From the NCBI GenBank assembly GCA_964614855.1, contig CAZTMX010000032.1, positions 1 through 21,182 on the forward strand: a DNA stretch of 21,182 nucleotides. Direction: 5' to 3'. Each line of letters opens with the position of its first letter. The first letter of the stretch is position 1. The notes beneath the pieces are model-generated. The model did not search any database. It saw nothing but the letters and a program-made list of their open reading frames with translations, and was not told the origin of the DNA. The position numbers and the translations under genes are program-made. Shown here piece after piece: positions 8,191-15,620 of this stretch. Source of the stretch: CAWJHE01 sp964614855. Its GTDB lineage: Bacteria > Chloroflexota > Anaerolineae > Anaerolineales > UBA4823.

Positions 8191-10932
8191 CTATTTCAAA
8201 TGCTCCTCAATCCACTGCCTGGCAATCCCTAGCGCTGTTTCCATCTGGCTGGCATCTTTACCGCCGGCTTGCGCCAGTGTGGGGCGCCCGCCGCCGCTGC
8301 CTCCCAGCGGCGCAGCAACGCTTTTCACCAGTTCGCCGGCATGTACACCGCGTTTTACCAGGTCTTCGGTAACTGCTGCGATGACAACCGGACGGTCATC
8401 TTTGCCAATCGTCGCCAGGACGGCAATGCCACTGGGGAACTTTTGCCTGAAGCGGTCGGTCATCTGGCGCAGGGTATCCGCATCAGCACCGGGTAAAGTG
8501 GCAACCACCACCGGCACACCCTTGATCAGCTGGGCTGTTGCCAGTCGCTGGACGAATTCTTGGGTAGCCAGTTCGCGCCGCAAAGCGCCAGCTTCCTTGC
8601 GGGTGTCTTCCAGTGTATCGAGTAATTCGGTCACTTTTTCTGGCGTCTCATCTGGCCCAGCACCCAACCAATGGGCGGTTTGCTTCAATGCTCTAAAGCG
8701 CCTTTGCACCAATTCGTAAGCAGCCCTTCCGGTTACCGCTTCGATACGGCGGATGCCGGCAGCTGCACTGCCTTCGCTGGTGATCAAAAACATACCGATG
8801 TCTCCGGTGTCTTCCACGTGGGTACCGCCGCAAAGCTCGTTGGAAAACGGTTCCCCCACCCCGATGGTGATGTTTCGAACCTCAGAAGCATATTTTTCAC
8901 CAAACAGCGCAGTTGCGCCTTCCTGGATGGCTTGCTCCAGGGATTTAACGGAAACATTCAAACGGAAGTCGCCCAGGATGGCATAGTTTACACCAGCTTC
9001 GATCTGGTCCAATTGCTCGGGCGTGACCGCTAGTGGGTGGGTGAAATCGAACCTGAGCCGGTCCGGCGCGACCAGGGAACCTGCCTGGCGGGCATGCTCA
9101 CCCAGGACGGCGCGCAGTTCGGCATGCAGCAGATGGGTAGCTGTATGGTTGCGCATGATATCCTGGCGGCGTTGTTTATCCAGCCGGGCTATGGCGGGGT
9201 CGCCCAACCTGGGGGTGCCGGAGAGCACTTTGCCTACAAAAACGACAATACCAGCCGCGGGTTTGCGCATACCGGTCACCTGGATACGCCAATCTGGAGA
9301 CGTGACGCTTTCAATCACCCCGGTATCGGATACCTGACCGCCGGATTCAACATAAAAATTTACTTCGGGTAGCAGGACTTCAATTTCATCGCCGGGTCCA
9401 ACACCCATCACTGCTTCACCGCCGCGCACCAATGCCAACAGGGGTTGTTCGCTTTCGGAAATCTGGTAAGGGTCATAGCTCACGCCGTCTGCGCCAAGCT
9501 TGCCCTCAGCCTGTAAGGTATGCAAGATTTGGCGAAAGATATCGACGTCTTCGCCTCCCATGGTGCCGAAAACCTCACCAGCGCCAGAAGCCAGCCGGTG
9601 TTCTTCCATGGCTGTCAAAAATCCGGCTTCGTCCACATCCAGGTTTTGCTCCTGGGCGATGTCGCGAGTGATCTCCAGAGGTAGACCGTAAGTGGCGTAG
9701 AGATCGAATGCCTGGCTGCCCGGCAATATGGTCTCTTGATTTGTCCTCAGTTTATTCAGCAGGTTCTCCAGCTTCGCTACGCCGCTTTCCACAGTCCGCT
9801 GGAAACGTTCTTCTTCACGCGTCAGGTTGTCGAGGATGGCCTTTTTATTGCGCATCAACTCGGGGTAAAAATCTCCATAATTTTCAACAACTCTTTGGGC
9901 AACTTCGGCTAGAAATGGACGGTTTAAACCGATCTTTCCGCCGAAACGTGCCGCGCGGCGGATGATCATGCGGCAAACATAATTGCGACCGATATTACCC
10001 GGCACCACGCCGTCGGCAATGAGGAAAACCGCGGCGCGGGTGTGATCTGCGATCACGCGGTAAGGAGTGATATTCTGCTTGCGTTCTGTATCACTGTGAC
10101 CGGTGAGCTGCTGCACAACGTCTAGCAGCGGTTGGAACAGATCGGTGCCGTAATTGGATGGAGTGTCTTGCAGAACGGAAACAATGCGCTCCAGGCCCAT
10201 ACCCGTGTCTACATGTTTTGCCGGAAGGGGTTCAAGCTGTGTGGGGCTAAGGCGGTTGTATTGAATGAAGACCAGGTTCCATAACTCCAGGAACCGTTTG
10301 CAATCTCCGTTTACGTGGCACTCATGCCCGGCTTCATGTCCCTTATCACAATAAGCCGCACCGCGATCGATGTGGATTTCGCTGCACGGTCCGCAAGGAC
10401 CGGTCTCTGCCATCTCCCAGAAGTTGTCTTTGCGCCCAAAATACCGGATATGATCGGGGAGTATTCCAGGCTGCTTGCGCCATTCATCGGCTGCTTCGTC
10501 ATCTTGTGGGATTTCGCCTTTTTCATCGCGGAAACATGTTGCCCAAAGTTTGTCTTTCGGCAACCCCCAAACATCTGTCAGCAACTGCCAGGCCCAGGTG
10601 ATGGCTTCTTTCTTGTAATAATTTCCAAATGACCAGTTGCCCAACATTTCAAAAAAAGTATGATGGGTATCATCGCGGCCTACATCTTCCAGGTCATTAT
10701 GCTTTCCGGCCACGCGCATGCACTTCTGAGAATTTGCTGCCCGTACATATGGGCGTTTGTCTGTGCCGAGGAAGATATCCTTAAATTGGACCATCCCGGC
10801 ATTAGTAAATAGCAATGTCTGATCGCCGCCAGGGACAAGCGAAGCAGATGGAACAAAGGTATGTCCTTGTTCGCTAAAGAAATCAATAAAATCCTGGCGT
10901 ATTTTTGCGCCTGTGAGAGGTTTCGGGGTCAT
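8191..10932 (-). CDS. alaS: Alanyl-tRNA synthetase
   Basis: Charges tRNA-Ala and hydrolyses mischarged Ser/Gly-tRNA. About 913 aa, full length. Numbered from the upstream GTG (subtract 2 for the ATG used here), the class II aminoacylation domain covers about 8-250 (TNAGMVQFKD, TFFEMLGNWSFG, MGLERI). The tRNA-recognition part is at 260-470. The editing domain has the zinc-ligand set H598, H602 and C703, H707 (HTATHLLH; CGGTHVED), and the C-Ala/DHHA1 tail ends with GGSGGGRP. An insert at about 196-213 holds C197, C207, C213 and several His, perhaps a zinc knuckle; it is absent from E. coli AlaS as I recall it. ATG 10932 is chosen because a GGAG site lies 5 nt upstream; the alternative GTG at 10938 overlaps that site. 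First gene of the minus-strand run. Confidence 0.97.
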   Translation of the reverse strand: MTPKPLTGAKIRQDFIDFFSEQGHTFVPSASLVPGGDQTLLFTNAGMVQFKDIFLGTDKRPYVRAANSQKCMRVAGKHNDLEDVGRDDTHHTFFEMLGNWSFGNYYKKEAITWAWQLLTDVWGLPKDKLWATCFRDEKGEIPQDDEAADEWRKQPGILPDHIRYFGRKDNFWEMAETGPCGPCSEIHIDRGAAYCDKGHEAGHECHVNGDCKRFLELWNLVFIQYNRLSPTQLEPLPAKHVDTGMGLERIVSVLQDTPSNYGTDLFQPLLDVVQQLTGHSDTERKQNITPYRVIADHTRAAVFLIADGVVPGNIGRNYVCRMIIRRAARFGGKIGLNRPFLAEVAQRVVENYGDFYPELMRNKKAILDNLTREEERFQRTVESGVAKLENLLNKLRTNQETILPGSQAFDLYATYGLPLEITRDIAQEQNLDVDEAGFLTAMEEHRLASGAGEVFGTMGGEDVDIFRQILHTLQAEGKLGADGVSYDPYQISESEQPLLALVRGGEAVMGVGPGDEIEVLLPEVNFYVESGGQVSDTGVIESVTSPDWRIQVTGMRKPAAGIVVFVGKVLSGTPRLGDPAIARLDKQRRQDIMRNHTATHLLHAELRAVLGEHARQAGSLVAPDRLRFDFTHPLAVTPEQLDQIEAGVNYAILGDFRLNVSVKSLEQAIQEGATALFGEKYASEVRNITIGVGEPFSNELCGGTHVEDTGDIGMFLITSEGSAAAGIRRIEAVTGRAAYELVQRRFRALKQTAHWLGAGPDETPEKVTELLDTLEDTRKEAGALRRELATQEFVQRLATAQLIKGVPVVVATLPGADADTLRQMTDRFRQKFPSGIAVLATIGKDDRPVVIAAVTEDLVKRGVHAGELVKSVAAPLGGSGGGRPTLAQAGGKDASQMETALGIARQWIEEHLK

Positions 10933-10937
10933 AGACA

Positions 10938-10941
10938 CTCC
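10938..10941 (-). promoter_or_regulatory. alaS ribosome-binding site that decides the start
   Basis: Reads GGAG on the minus strand, 5 nt before the ATG at 10932. Its last G is the first base of the alternative GTG start, which makes that start unlikely. Confidence 0.7.
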
Positions 10942-10971
10942 AATGAGTAAAAATAAGGACTTAACCCTTAG

Positions 10972-10980
10972 ATTATACCA
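10972..10980 (-). promoter_or_regulatory. Extended -10 promoter element for the alaS-led operon
   Basis: The minus strand reads TGGTATAAT, a TGn extended -10 with a consensus TATAAT. A weak -35 (TTCCAC, spacing 16) lies at 10994-10999. Transcription would start near 10965, giving a leader of about 33 nt to the ATG at 10932. No T-box-like leader fits in that length. Confidence 0.6.
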
Positions 10981-11089
10981 AGGAGCATGAGCAGTGGAAG
11001 GAAAACACCGGAAACCGGCAATGATGAATTATGAAGAGCACTTCAAAGGATAAACCGGATGATACAATCACTATTGGCCAAACACAGGA

Positions 11090-11095
11090 TATAAT
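11090..11095 (+). promoter_or_regulatory. Possible -10 box for the spermidine-synthase-like/DUF1461 operon
   Basis: A TATAAT box lies 39 nt before the ATG at 11135. No good -35 is seen at 16-18 bp spacing; TTGGCC at 11074-11079 is too close. The divergent region between the alaS promoter and this box shows nothing else clear. Confidence 0.35.
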
Positions 11096-11134
11096 CCCCC
11101 AGACTATCATTGGGAGATTCCCAGGTAAGGACAG

Positions 11135-12697
11135 ATGATGAAGCGTTACCTATTCTTTGCAGTATTTTCATCCGGCATGACCACCCTGGCGCTGGAATTT
11201 GCTGCTTCTCGCCTTTTGGGGGCCACATTTGGTACCAGCAACCTGATCTGGGCCAGTATTATTGGGTTGATCCTGATTTACCTGACAGCAGGTTATTTCC
11301 TCGGAGGCTGGTGGGCGGATCGTTCTCCCTCGCCGTCAACCATGTACTCGATCATGGCCTGGGGGGCCTTCACTGCTGGATTGATCCCTGTACTCTCCAG
11401 ACCGGTTTTACGACTGGCAGCCAATGCTTTTGACCAGCTCCAAATAGGCATATTGGCGGGTTCATTTACTGCGGTATTGATCCTGTTCAGCATCCCTGTC
11501 ACCTTATTAGGGACCATCTCTCCATTTGCCATACGGCTGGCGATTGTCGATCCGGCTAGCGCTGGCAGTGTATCGGGCAAAATTTACGCCATATCCACGA
11601 TTGGCTCCTTTGTAGGCACCTTTTTGCCTGTTTTGGTATTTATCCCACTGATCGGCACCTCTTTCACATTTCTTGTCTTCAGCCTGTTTTTGTTGGCGGT
11701 AGCTTTGATCGGATTATGGCTTGCGGGAGGTTGGCGCAGCATGTTGCGCCTGTCCTGGATGGTGCTGGTATTAATTCTCCTGGGGTTTTTGATCGCCGGT
11801 AGGCCGTTAAAGACGACTGTGGGGCAGATCTACGAGAGCGAATCGGCATACAATTACATCCAGGTATTGGAAAGCGATGGATACCGCCTCTTGCGTTTGA
11901 ATGAAGGTCAGGGCGTCCACTCCATGTGGCACCCAACCCAAATCGATTTTAGCGGCCCATGGGAACAATTCCTGGCCGCGCCGTTTTTCAATGCGCCTCC
12001 AGTTACAACCAGCCAGGTGGAGAGCATGGCGATTGTGGGTTTGGCTGCCGGCACCATCGCACGCCAGGCGACGGCGGTCTATGGTGCTATCCCTATCGAT
12101 GGGTATGAGATCGATGCAGAGATTATCCGGGTAGGCCAGGAGTATTTTGAGATGAATGAGCCAAACCTGACCCCCATTGCTGAAGATGGCAGGGTGGGGT
12201 TGGCTCGCAGCCAAAAGAATTATTCCGTGATCGGCATCGATGCCTACCAACCACCGTATATTCCCTGGCATCTGACCACACAAGAATTCTTCCAGATTGT
12301 GCATGATCACCTGACCCCAACAGGTGTGATGGTGATCAACGTGGGGCGCTCGCCAGCTGACCGCAGCCTGGTGGACGGCCTGGTAGGAACCATCCAGCAG
12401 GTGTTCCCATCTGTTTATGTGATGGATGTACCGATGTCATTCAATTCGATCGTTTACGCAACTGTCCAACCCACTCAGATCAAAAACCTTTACGACAACT
12501 TGCTATCTCTATATACACAAAAGGAAACCCACCCGTTGCTTATCGCTGCGCTGGAGCGTATTGTATTAAACCAACAGCCCACACCGCAAAGCAAAGTGGT
12601 TTTTAGCGATGATTGGGCGCCTGTTGAATTATTGACCAACCAGATGGTTATCAATTACCTGGTGTTTGGAGATGTCGATGCCTTACGAGAACCGTAA
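11135..12697 (+). CDS. Membrane-fused spermidine synthase-like protein
   Basis: A 520-aa protein. Residues about 1-222 hold six to seven membrane helices. Residues about 235-510 form a SpeE-like Rossmann methyltransferase-fold domain: YNYIQV (239-244), LNEGQGVHS, the nucleotide-binding loop VGLAAGTIARQ (301-311), the acidic strand end DGYEID (322-327), EDGR (350-353) and TTQEFF. Spermidine synthases have a DxxD catalytic motif; here the place reads D369-A-Y-Q372, so the second Asp, thought to be the catalytic base, is lost. An aminopropyltransferase reaction is therefore doubtful, and the substrate is unknown. Fused proteins of this layout are common in Chloroflexota and other bacteria. Two tandem ATGs (11135, 11138) follow an AAGG ribosome-binding site. 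The gene overlaps the DUF1461 gene by about 20 bp, so the two are likely coupled. Confidence 0.85.
   Translation: MMKRYLFFAVFSSGMTTLALEFAASRLLGATFGTSNLIWASIIGLILIYLTAGYFLGGWWADRSPSPSTMYSIMAWGAFTAGLIPVLSRPVLRLAANAFDQLQIGILAGSFTAVLILFSIPVTLLGTISPFAIRLAIVDPASAGSVSGKIYAISTIGSFVGTFLPVLVFIPLIGTSFTFLVFSLFLLAVALIGLWLAGGWRSMLRLSWMVLVLILLGFLIAGRPLKTTVGQIYESESAYNYIQVLESDGYRLLRLNEGQGVHSMWHPTQIDFSGPWEQFLAAPFFNAPPVTTSQVESMAIVGLAAGTIARQATAVYGAIPIDGYEIDAEIIRVGQEYFEMNEPNLTPIAEDGRVGLARSQKNYSVIGIDAYQPPYIPWHLTTQEFFQIVHDHLTPTGVMVINVGRSPADRSLVDGLVGTIQQVFPSVYVMDVPMSFNSIVYATVQPTQIKNLYDNLLSLYTQKETHPLLIAALERIVLNQQPTPQSKVVFSDDWAPVELLTNQMVINYLVFGDVDALREP
12668..12671 (+). promoter_or_regulatory. Ribosome-binding site inside the preceding gene, setting the DUF1461 start
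   Basis: GGAG lies 6 nt before the ATG at 12678. A TTG at 12666 and an ATG at 12672 have no such site, and the ATG at 12699, just after the upstream stop, lacks one too. Confidence 0.6.
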
Positions 12698-13403
12698 TAT
12701 GAAGCCAACTACACCTTTATCAAGCCCTGCGACAACACGAGACAGCAGAGCGCAAGTTCTCATCCGGTGGCTGGTTACGATTCTGATCCCGTTTGCGATT
12801 GTACTAACCAGTATTCGCCTGTTTCTCTTCCCGGTATTTTTACCCATCGAATACAATATGCCAGGTTTTCCTGAAGACCGTTACGGCTTTACGCTCCAGG
12901 ACCGTTTAACCTGGGCTCCGCTGGCTGTTGAATACTTGGTGAATGATGCCGATATCTCCTTCCTGGGCGATTTACGTTTTGCAGATGGTTCGCCTGTGTA
13001 CAACGAGCGAGAGCTGCAGCATATGATCGATGTAAAGGTTGTGGTTCAGGCTGCCCTCAATGTGTGGTATTTTGTTTTGGGTGCGCTGGCGTTGTTGTGG
13101 GTGGTCGCCTGGCGCGGCGGTTGGTTGGAGCGTTTCTATCGCGGAGTTTCAGGCGGAGGTTGGTTGACGGCAGTCCTTCTGGGGGCATTGATTGTGTTTG
13201 TTGCACTGAGTTTCTCTGCGTTTTTCGTAACCTTCCACAACATGTTTTTTAAGCCAGGAACCTGGATATTCTATTACAGTGACACGTTAATTCGCCTGTT
13301 TCCACAGCGGTTCTGGCAAGATATTGCGATTTACATTGGCCTCCTTTCTATGGGGCTGGGGGTTGGTTTGGGGGTATTGTTCAGAGCCAAGAAATCACGC
13401 TAA
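12678..13403 (+). CDS. DUF1461/TIGR01906 integral membrane protein, Lit-like (lipoprotein intramolecular transacylase family)
   Basis: A 241-aa protein with four membrane helices at about 30-53, 121-144, 162-186 and 217-237 and a large loop after the first. The two family motifs are present: NERELQHMIDVK with H115 and FVTFHNMFFKPGTW with H187, followed by DTLIRLFPQRFW. From general knowledge, the TIGR01906 family includes Lit of enterococci and Bacillus cereus. Lit moves an acyl chain within diacylglyceryl lipoproteins to give the lyso form, and conserved His residues matter for it. Whether the Chloroflexota branch does this is not established. The start at ATG 12678 is preferred for its ribosome-binding site. 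The gene overlaps the spermidine-synthase-like gene and is followed by a hairpin at 13418-13446. Confidence 0.78.
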   Translation: MPYENRNMKPTTPLSSPATTRDSRAQVLIRWLVTILIPFAIVLTSIRLFLFPVFLPIEYNMPGFPEDRYGFTLQDRLTWAPLAVEYLVNDADISFLGDLRFADGSPVYNERELQHMIDVKVVVQAALNVWYFVLGALALLWVVAWRGGWLERFYRGVSGGGWLTAVLLGALIVFVALSFSAFFVTFHNMFFKPGTWIFYYSDTLIRLFPQRFWQDIAIYIGLLSMGLGVGLGVLFRAKKSR

Positions 13404-13417
13404 TTGTTAAAAGATAA

Positions 13418-13446
13418 CGGGCTGTTCGCCTCAAGGGAACAGCCCG
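13418..13446 (-). terminator. Hairpin terminator between the convergent DUF1461 and gpmA genes
   Basis: A perfect 10-bp stem (CGGGCTGTTC with its complement) closes a 9-nt loop. On the minus strand the stem is followed by TTATCTTTT, so it best serves gpmA. On the plus strand there is no T-run, so termination of the DUF1461 transcript there would be weaker. Confidence 0.8.
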
Positions 13447-13476
13447 CTAATGGCTATGTAGTTTGTTCTCTGCAGA

Positions 13477-14232
13477 TTATTTCGCCGAGCCCTGTTTTGC
13501 CACTGCCTCAGCAGCCTTCTTGATTGCTTCGGGGTCGCCCAGGTAATAGCTCTTCACCGGGTGAAGGTCCTTATCAAGCTCATAAACCAGGGGTATTCCC
13601 GTAGGGATATTGAGCTCAGTAATTTCCTTTTCTGAGATTTTATCCAGATACATTACCAGCGCGCGCAGGCTGTTGCCGTGGGCTGCGATTAAAACACGCT
13701 TACCGGATTTAACCGTGGGGGCAATGGTGCTGTGCCAGTAGGGGAGCATTCGATCCACGGTGAGCTTGAGCGACTCTGTACAGGGAAGCTCCTCTTCTGT
13801 TAGTTCAGCGTAGCGTCGATCGAAGCGCGGGTGGCGGGGATCTTCAAGCTCCAACGAAGGCGGAGGCGTGGCAAAACTGCGGCGCCAGATTTTTACCTGG
13901 TCTTCGCCGAACTTTTGCGCCATCTCGGCTTTGTTCAGCCCCTGTAGCGCACCGTAGTGCCGCTCATTCAACTGCCAGGCGCGTATCACCGGGATCCATT
14001 CCAACTCCATCTCTTCCATGGCGATCCAAAGCGTATGGATAGCGCGCTTTAGAACAGAGGTGTAGGCAATGTCAAAAGTGTACCCGGATTCTTTGAGGGT
14101 TTTTCCTGCTGTGTGGGCTTCCAGGCGCCCCAAATCTGTCAGCCCGACATCTGTCCAACCCGTGAAGCGGTTTTCAAGGTTCCAGTCGCTCTGTCCATGT
14201 CTGAGTAATACCAATGTATAAGCTGTGTCCAT
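13477..14232 (-). CDS. gpmA: 2,3-bisphosphoglycerate-dependent phosphoglycerate mutase
   Basis: Interconverts 3- and 2-phosphoglycerate in glycolysis and gluconeogenesis through a phosphohistidine. At 251 aa it has the normal length of the dPGM family. The phosphohistidine motif LRHGQSDWN carries H12, ENRFTGWTDVGLT follows, E90 sits in NERHYGALQG, and the second catalytic histidine is H185 in LIAAHGNSL. The last 15 residues are Ala/Lys-rich. An AAAGGT ribosome-binding site lies 8 nt before the ATG. The gene sits 83 bp downstream of the ABC ATPase gene with an intrinsic terminator between them, so it is at least partly separately transcribed. No convincing promoter is seen beyond a TATAAT inside the terminator loop. 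Confidence 0.96.
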   Translation of the reverse strand: MDTAYTLVLLRHGQSDWNLENRFTGWTDVGLTDLGRLEAHTAGKTLKESGYTFDIAYTSVLKRAIHTLWIAMEEMELEWIPVIRAWQLNERHYGALQGLNKAEMAQKFGEDQVKIWRRSFATPPPSLELEDPRHPRFDRRYAELTEEELPCTESLKLTVDRMLPYWHSTIAPTVKSGKRVLIAAHGNSLRALVMYLDKISEKEITELNIPTGIPLVYELDKDLHPVKSYYLGDPEAIKKAAEAVAKQGSAK

Positions 14233-14260
14233 TTCAAATACCTTTCTACATTCTTATAAA

Positions 14261-14292
14261 AAGCGTCTCCCAATTATAATCGGGAGACGCTT
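14261..14292 (-). terminator. Intrinsic terminator of the ABC ATPase gene
   Basis: A perfect 11-bp stem (AAGCGTCTCCC with GGGAGACGCTT) closes a 10-nt loop. On the minus strand it is followed by TTTATAAG, giving five consecutive T with the stem end. It lies 23 bp after the stop of the ATPase gene. Confidence 0.85.
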
Positions 14293-14315
14293 AAACCTGC
14301 AAATACGTACTTCAG

Positions 14316-15416
14316 TTAGCGAATTGCCTGCTCGGTTTCCCGGTCGAAAATGTGCATGTTATCCATGTTGAAGACCATGGTGACCTTATCATCGATTTTG
14401 TAGCGGGAGCGAGGATCGACGCGGGCGACAAATACCTGTTCACCAAGTTTCAAGTAGACAGTGATTTCATTACCCATCAACTCAGTAACATCTACCTGGG
14501 CTTCGACAGGTTGGGCGATAATGCCAGGAGCAGCAAATTCTGGGTTATGGATATCTTCTGGGCGGATGCCGAAGATCACAGATTTTCCTGCATGCGGCGC
14601 ATACACGTTCACCCGGTCAGCTGGGATTTGAAGCTTAAAGTGTTCACCGTCAACAAACAGCCCATCGCCTTCCTTGCGGATGGTGGCTGGGAAAAAGTTC
14701 ATGGCGGGGGAGCCAATGAAGCCAGCAACAAACAGGTTGTTGGGCTTGTCGTACAGGGTCTGCGGCGTATCGATCTGCTGCAGAATACCTTTTGTGATAA
14801 CTGCGATCCGGGTAGCCATGGTCATGGCTTCGACCTGGTCGTGGGTCACGTAGATAAAGGTGGTCTGCAGCTGCTGGTGCAGCTTGCTGATGTTGGCGCG
14901 GGTTTCAACGCGCAGCTTGGCGTCCAGGTTGGAGAGCGGCTCGTCAAAGAGGAAAACCTTTGGCTCGCGCACGATTGCCCGACCGACTGCCACACGCTGC
15001 CGCTGACCACCGGATAGCTGCCGGGGTTTGCGGTCCAACAGGTGTTCGATCCCCAGGATTTTGGCTGCTTTTTCAACCCGCTGTTTAATTTCTTCCTTGG
15101 GTGTTTTTCGCAGCTTCAGACCAAATGCCATATTATCATATACAGTCATATGGGGGTACAGCGCATAGCTTTGGAACACCATGGCGATATCCCTGTCTTT
15201 GGGGGCAACATCATTGACAACCTGGTCGCCGATCAAGATGCGGCCGTCGCTGATGTCTTCAAGGCCTGCCAGGCACCGCAGAGCAGTGGTCTTTCCACAA
15301 CCCGAGGGGCCAACCAGAACCAGGAACTCTTTGTCCGCGATTTCAATGTTGAGATCATTGACCGCTATGACATCACCAAAACGTTTGTACACATGATCAA
15401 AAGTAACGCTAGCCAT
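14316..15416 (-). CDS. ugpC: Sugar ABC transporter ATP-binding protein, UgpC/MalK/MsmX type
   Basis: A 366-aa CUT1-type ATPase that powers uptake of sugars or glycerol-3-phosphate through partner permeases at the membrane. Walker A GPSGCGKTT is at 36-44, the Q-loop is at MVFQSYALYP, the LSGGQ signature at 134-138, Walker B FLFDEP at 155-160 and the switch H192 in THD. The regulatory TOBE/OB part covers about 235-366, with GIRPEDI. No permease or binding-protein genes are nearby, so it may be a shared ATPase like MsmX of Bacillus; the gene symbol reflects family naming, not a proven substrate. ATG 15416 is chosen because an AAGGAG site lies 8 nt upstream; a GTG at 15434 has no such support. 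It has its own promoter, operator-like repeat and terminator. Confidence 0.94.
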   Translation of the reverse strand: MASVTFDHVYKRFGDVIAVNDLNIEIADKEFLVLVGPSGCGKTTALRCLAGLEDISDGRILIGDQVVNDVAPKDRDIAMVFQSYALYPHMTVYDNMAFGLKLRKTPKEEIKQRVEKAAKILGIEHLLDRKPRQLSGGQRQRVAVGRAIVREPKVFLFDEPLSNLDAKLRVETRANISKLHQQLQTTFIYVTHDQVEAMTMATRIAVITKGILQQIDTPQTLYDKPNNLFVAGFIGSPAMNFFPATIRKEGDGLFVDGEHFKLQIPADRVNVYAPHAGKSVIFGIRPEDIHNPEFAAPGIIAQPVEAQVDVTELMGNEITVYLKLGEQVFVARVDPRSRYKIDDKVTMVFNMDNMHIFDRETEQAIR

Positions 15417-15424
15417 TCGATTTT

Positions 15425-15430
15425 CTCCTT
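15425..15430 (-). promoter_or_regulatory. Ribosome-binding site of the ABC ATPase gene
   Basis: AAGGAG on the minus strand, 8 nt before the ATG at 15416. It settles the start in favour of the shorter protein. Confidence 0.75.
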
Positions 15431-15441
15431 TCACGGTTTAC

Positions 15442-15469
15442 GGGAATATAGTGGTTCTATTATATTCCC
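15442..15469. promoter_or_regulatory. Perfect 9-bp inverted repeat, operator candidate for the ABC ATPase gene
   Basis: GGGAATATA and TATATTCCC are separated by 10 bp. The repeat covers most of the -10 box and the expected transcription start of the promoter at 15459-15487, the position expected for a repressor site. A hairpin in the untranslated leader is the alternative, but with the start near 15453 only one arm would be wholly transcribed. Confidence 0.6.
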
Positions 15470-15487
15470 ATCTGGCAATTTTGACAA
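15459..15487 (-). promoter_or_regulatory. Sigma-70-type promoter of the ABC ATPase gene
   Basis: The minus strand has -35 TTGTCA (15482-15487) and -10 TATAAT (15459-15464) with a 17-bp spacer, eleven of twelve consensus bases. The predicted start is near 15453, giving a leader of about 37 nt that contains the ribosome-binding site. Confidence 0.75.
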
Positions 15488-15518
15488 TTAAATTAAGGTT
15501 GAATTTGGATTGTCATCC

Positions 15519-15536
15519 CAAAATGATTACATTTTG
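15519..15536. repeat. Short inverted repeat upstream of mutS
   Basis: CAAAATG and CATTTTG flank a 4-bp centre, in the divergent region between the ABC ATPase and mutS genes. The mutS promoter itself is unclear: TTGTCG (15586-15591) and TATAGA (15607-15612) are spaced only 15 bp apart and would give an almost leaderless transcript. The ATG at 15621 has only a weak TAGG before it. Confidence 0.35.
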
Positions 15537-15620
15537 CGCCAGGTGTTTGGTTTTCGATTGAACCTGTAAAAACAGAATCTCTATCTTGTCGATTCTTGCC
15601 CCACCATATAGAATGTAGGT

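Noticed and set aside
8021..8719. 232-codon open frame on the plus strand over the alaS end
   Set aside because: It lies antisense to well-supported alaS and membrane-protein sequence, and its translation is Ser/Ala/Arg-rich without any recognisable motif.
10939..11134. T-box riboswitch or other leader upstream of alaS
   Set aside because: The likely transcription start leaves only about 33 nt of leader, and no T-box motif or large structure is visible.
14273..14278. Minus-strand TATAAT in the terminator loop as the gpmA promoter
   Set aside because: There is no clear -35, and the box is explained by the A/T-rich loop of the terminator; it stays only a weak possibility.
15481..15486. Plus-strand TTGACA as a mutS -35 box
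   Set aside because: No -10-like sequence lies 16-18 bp downstream, and the start would be over 100 nt from the gene; the same bases serve the minus-strand promoter better.
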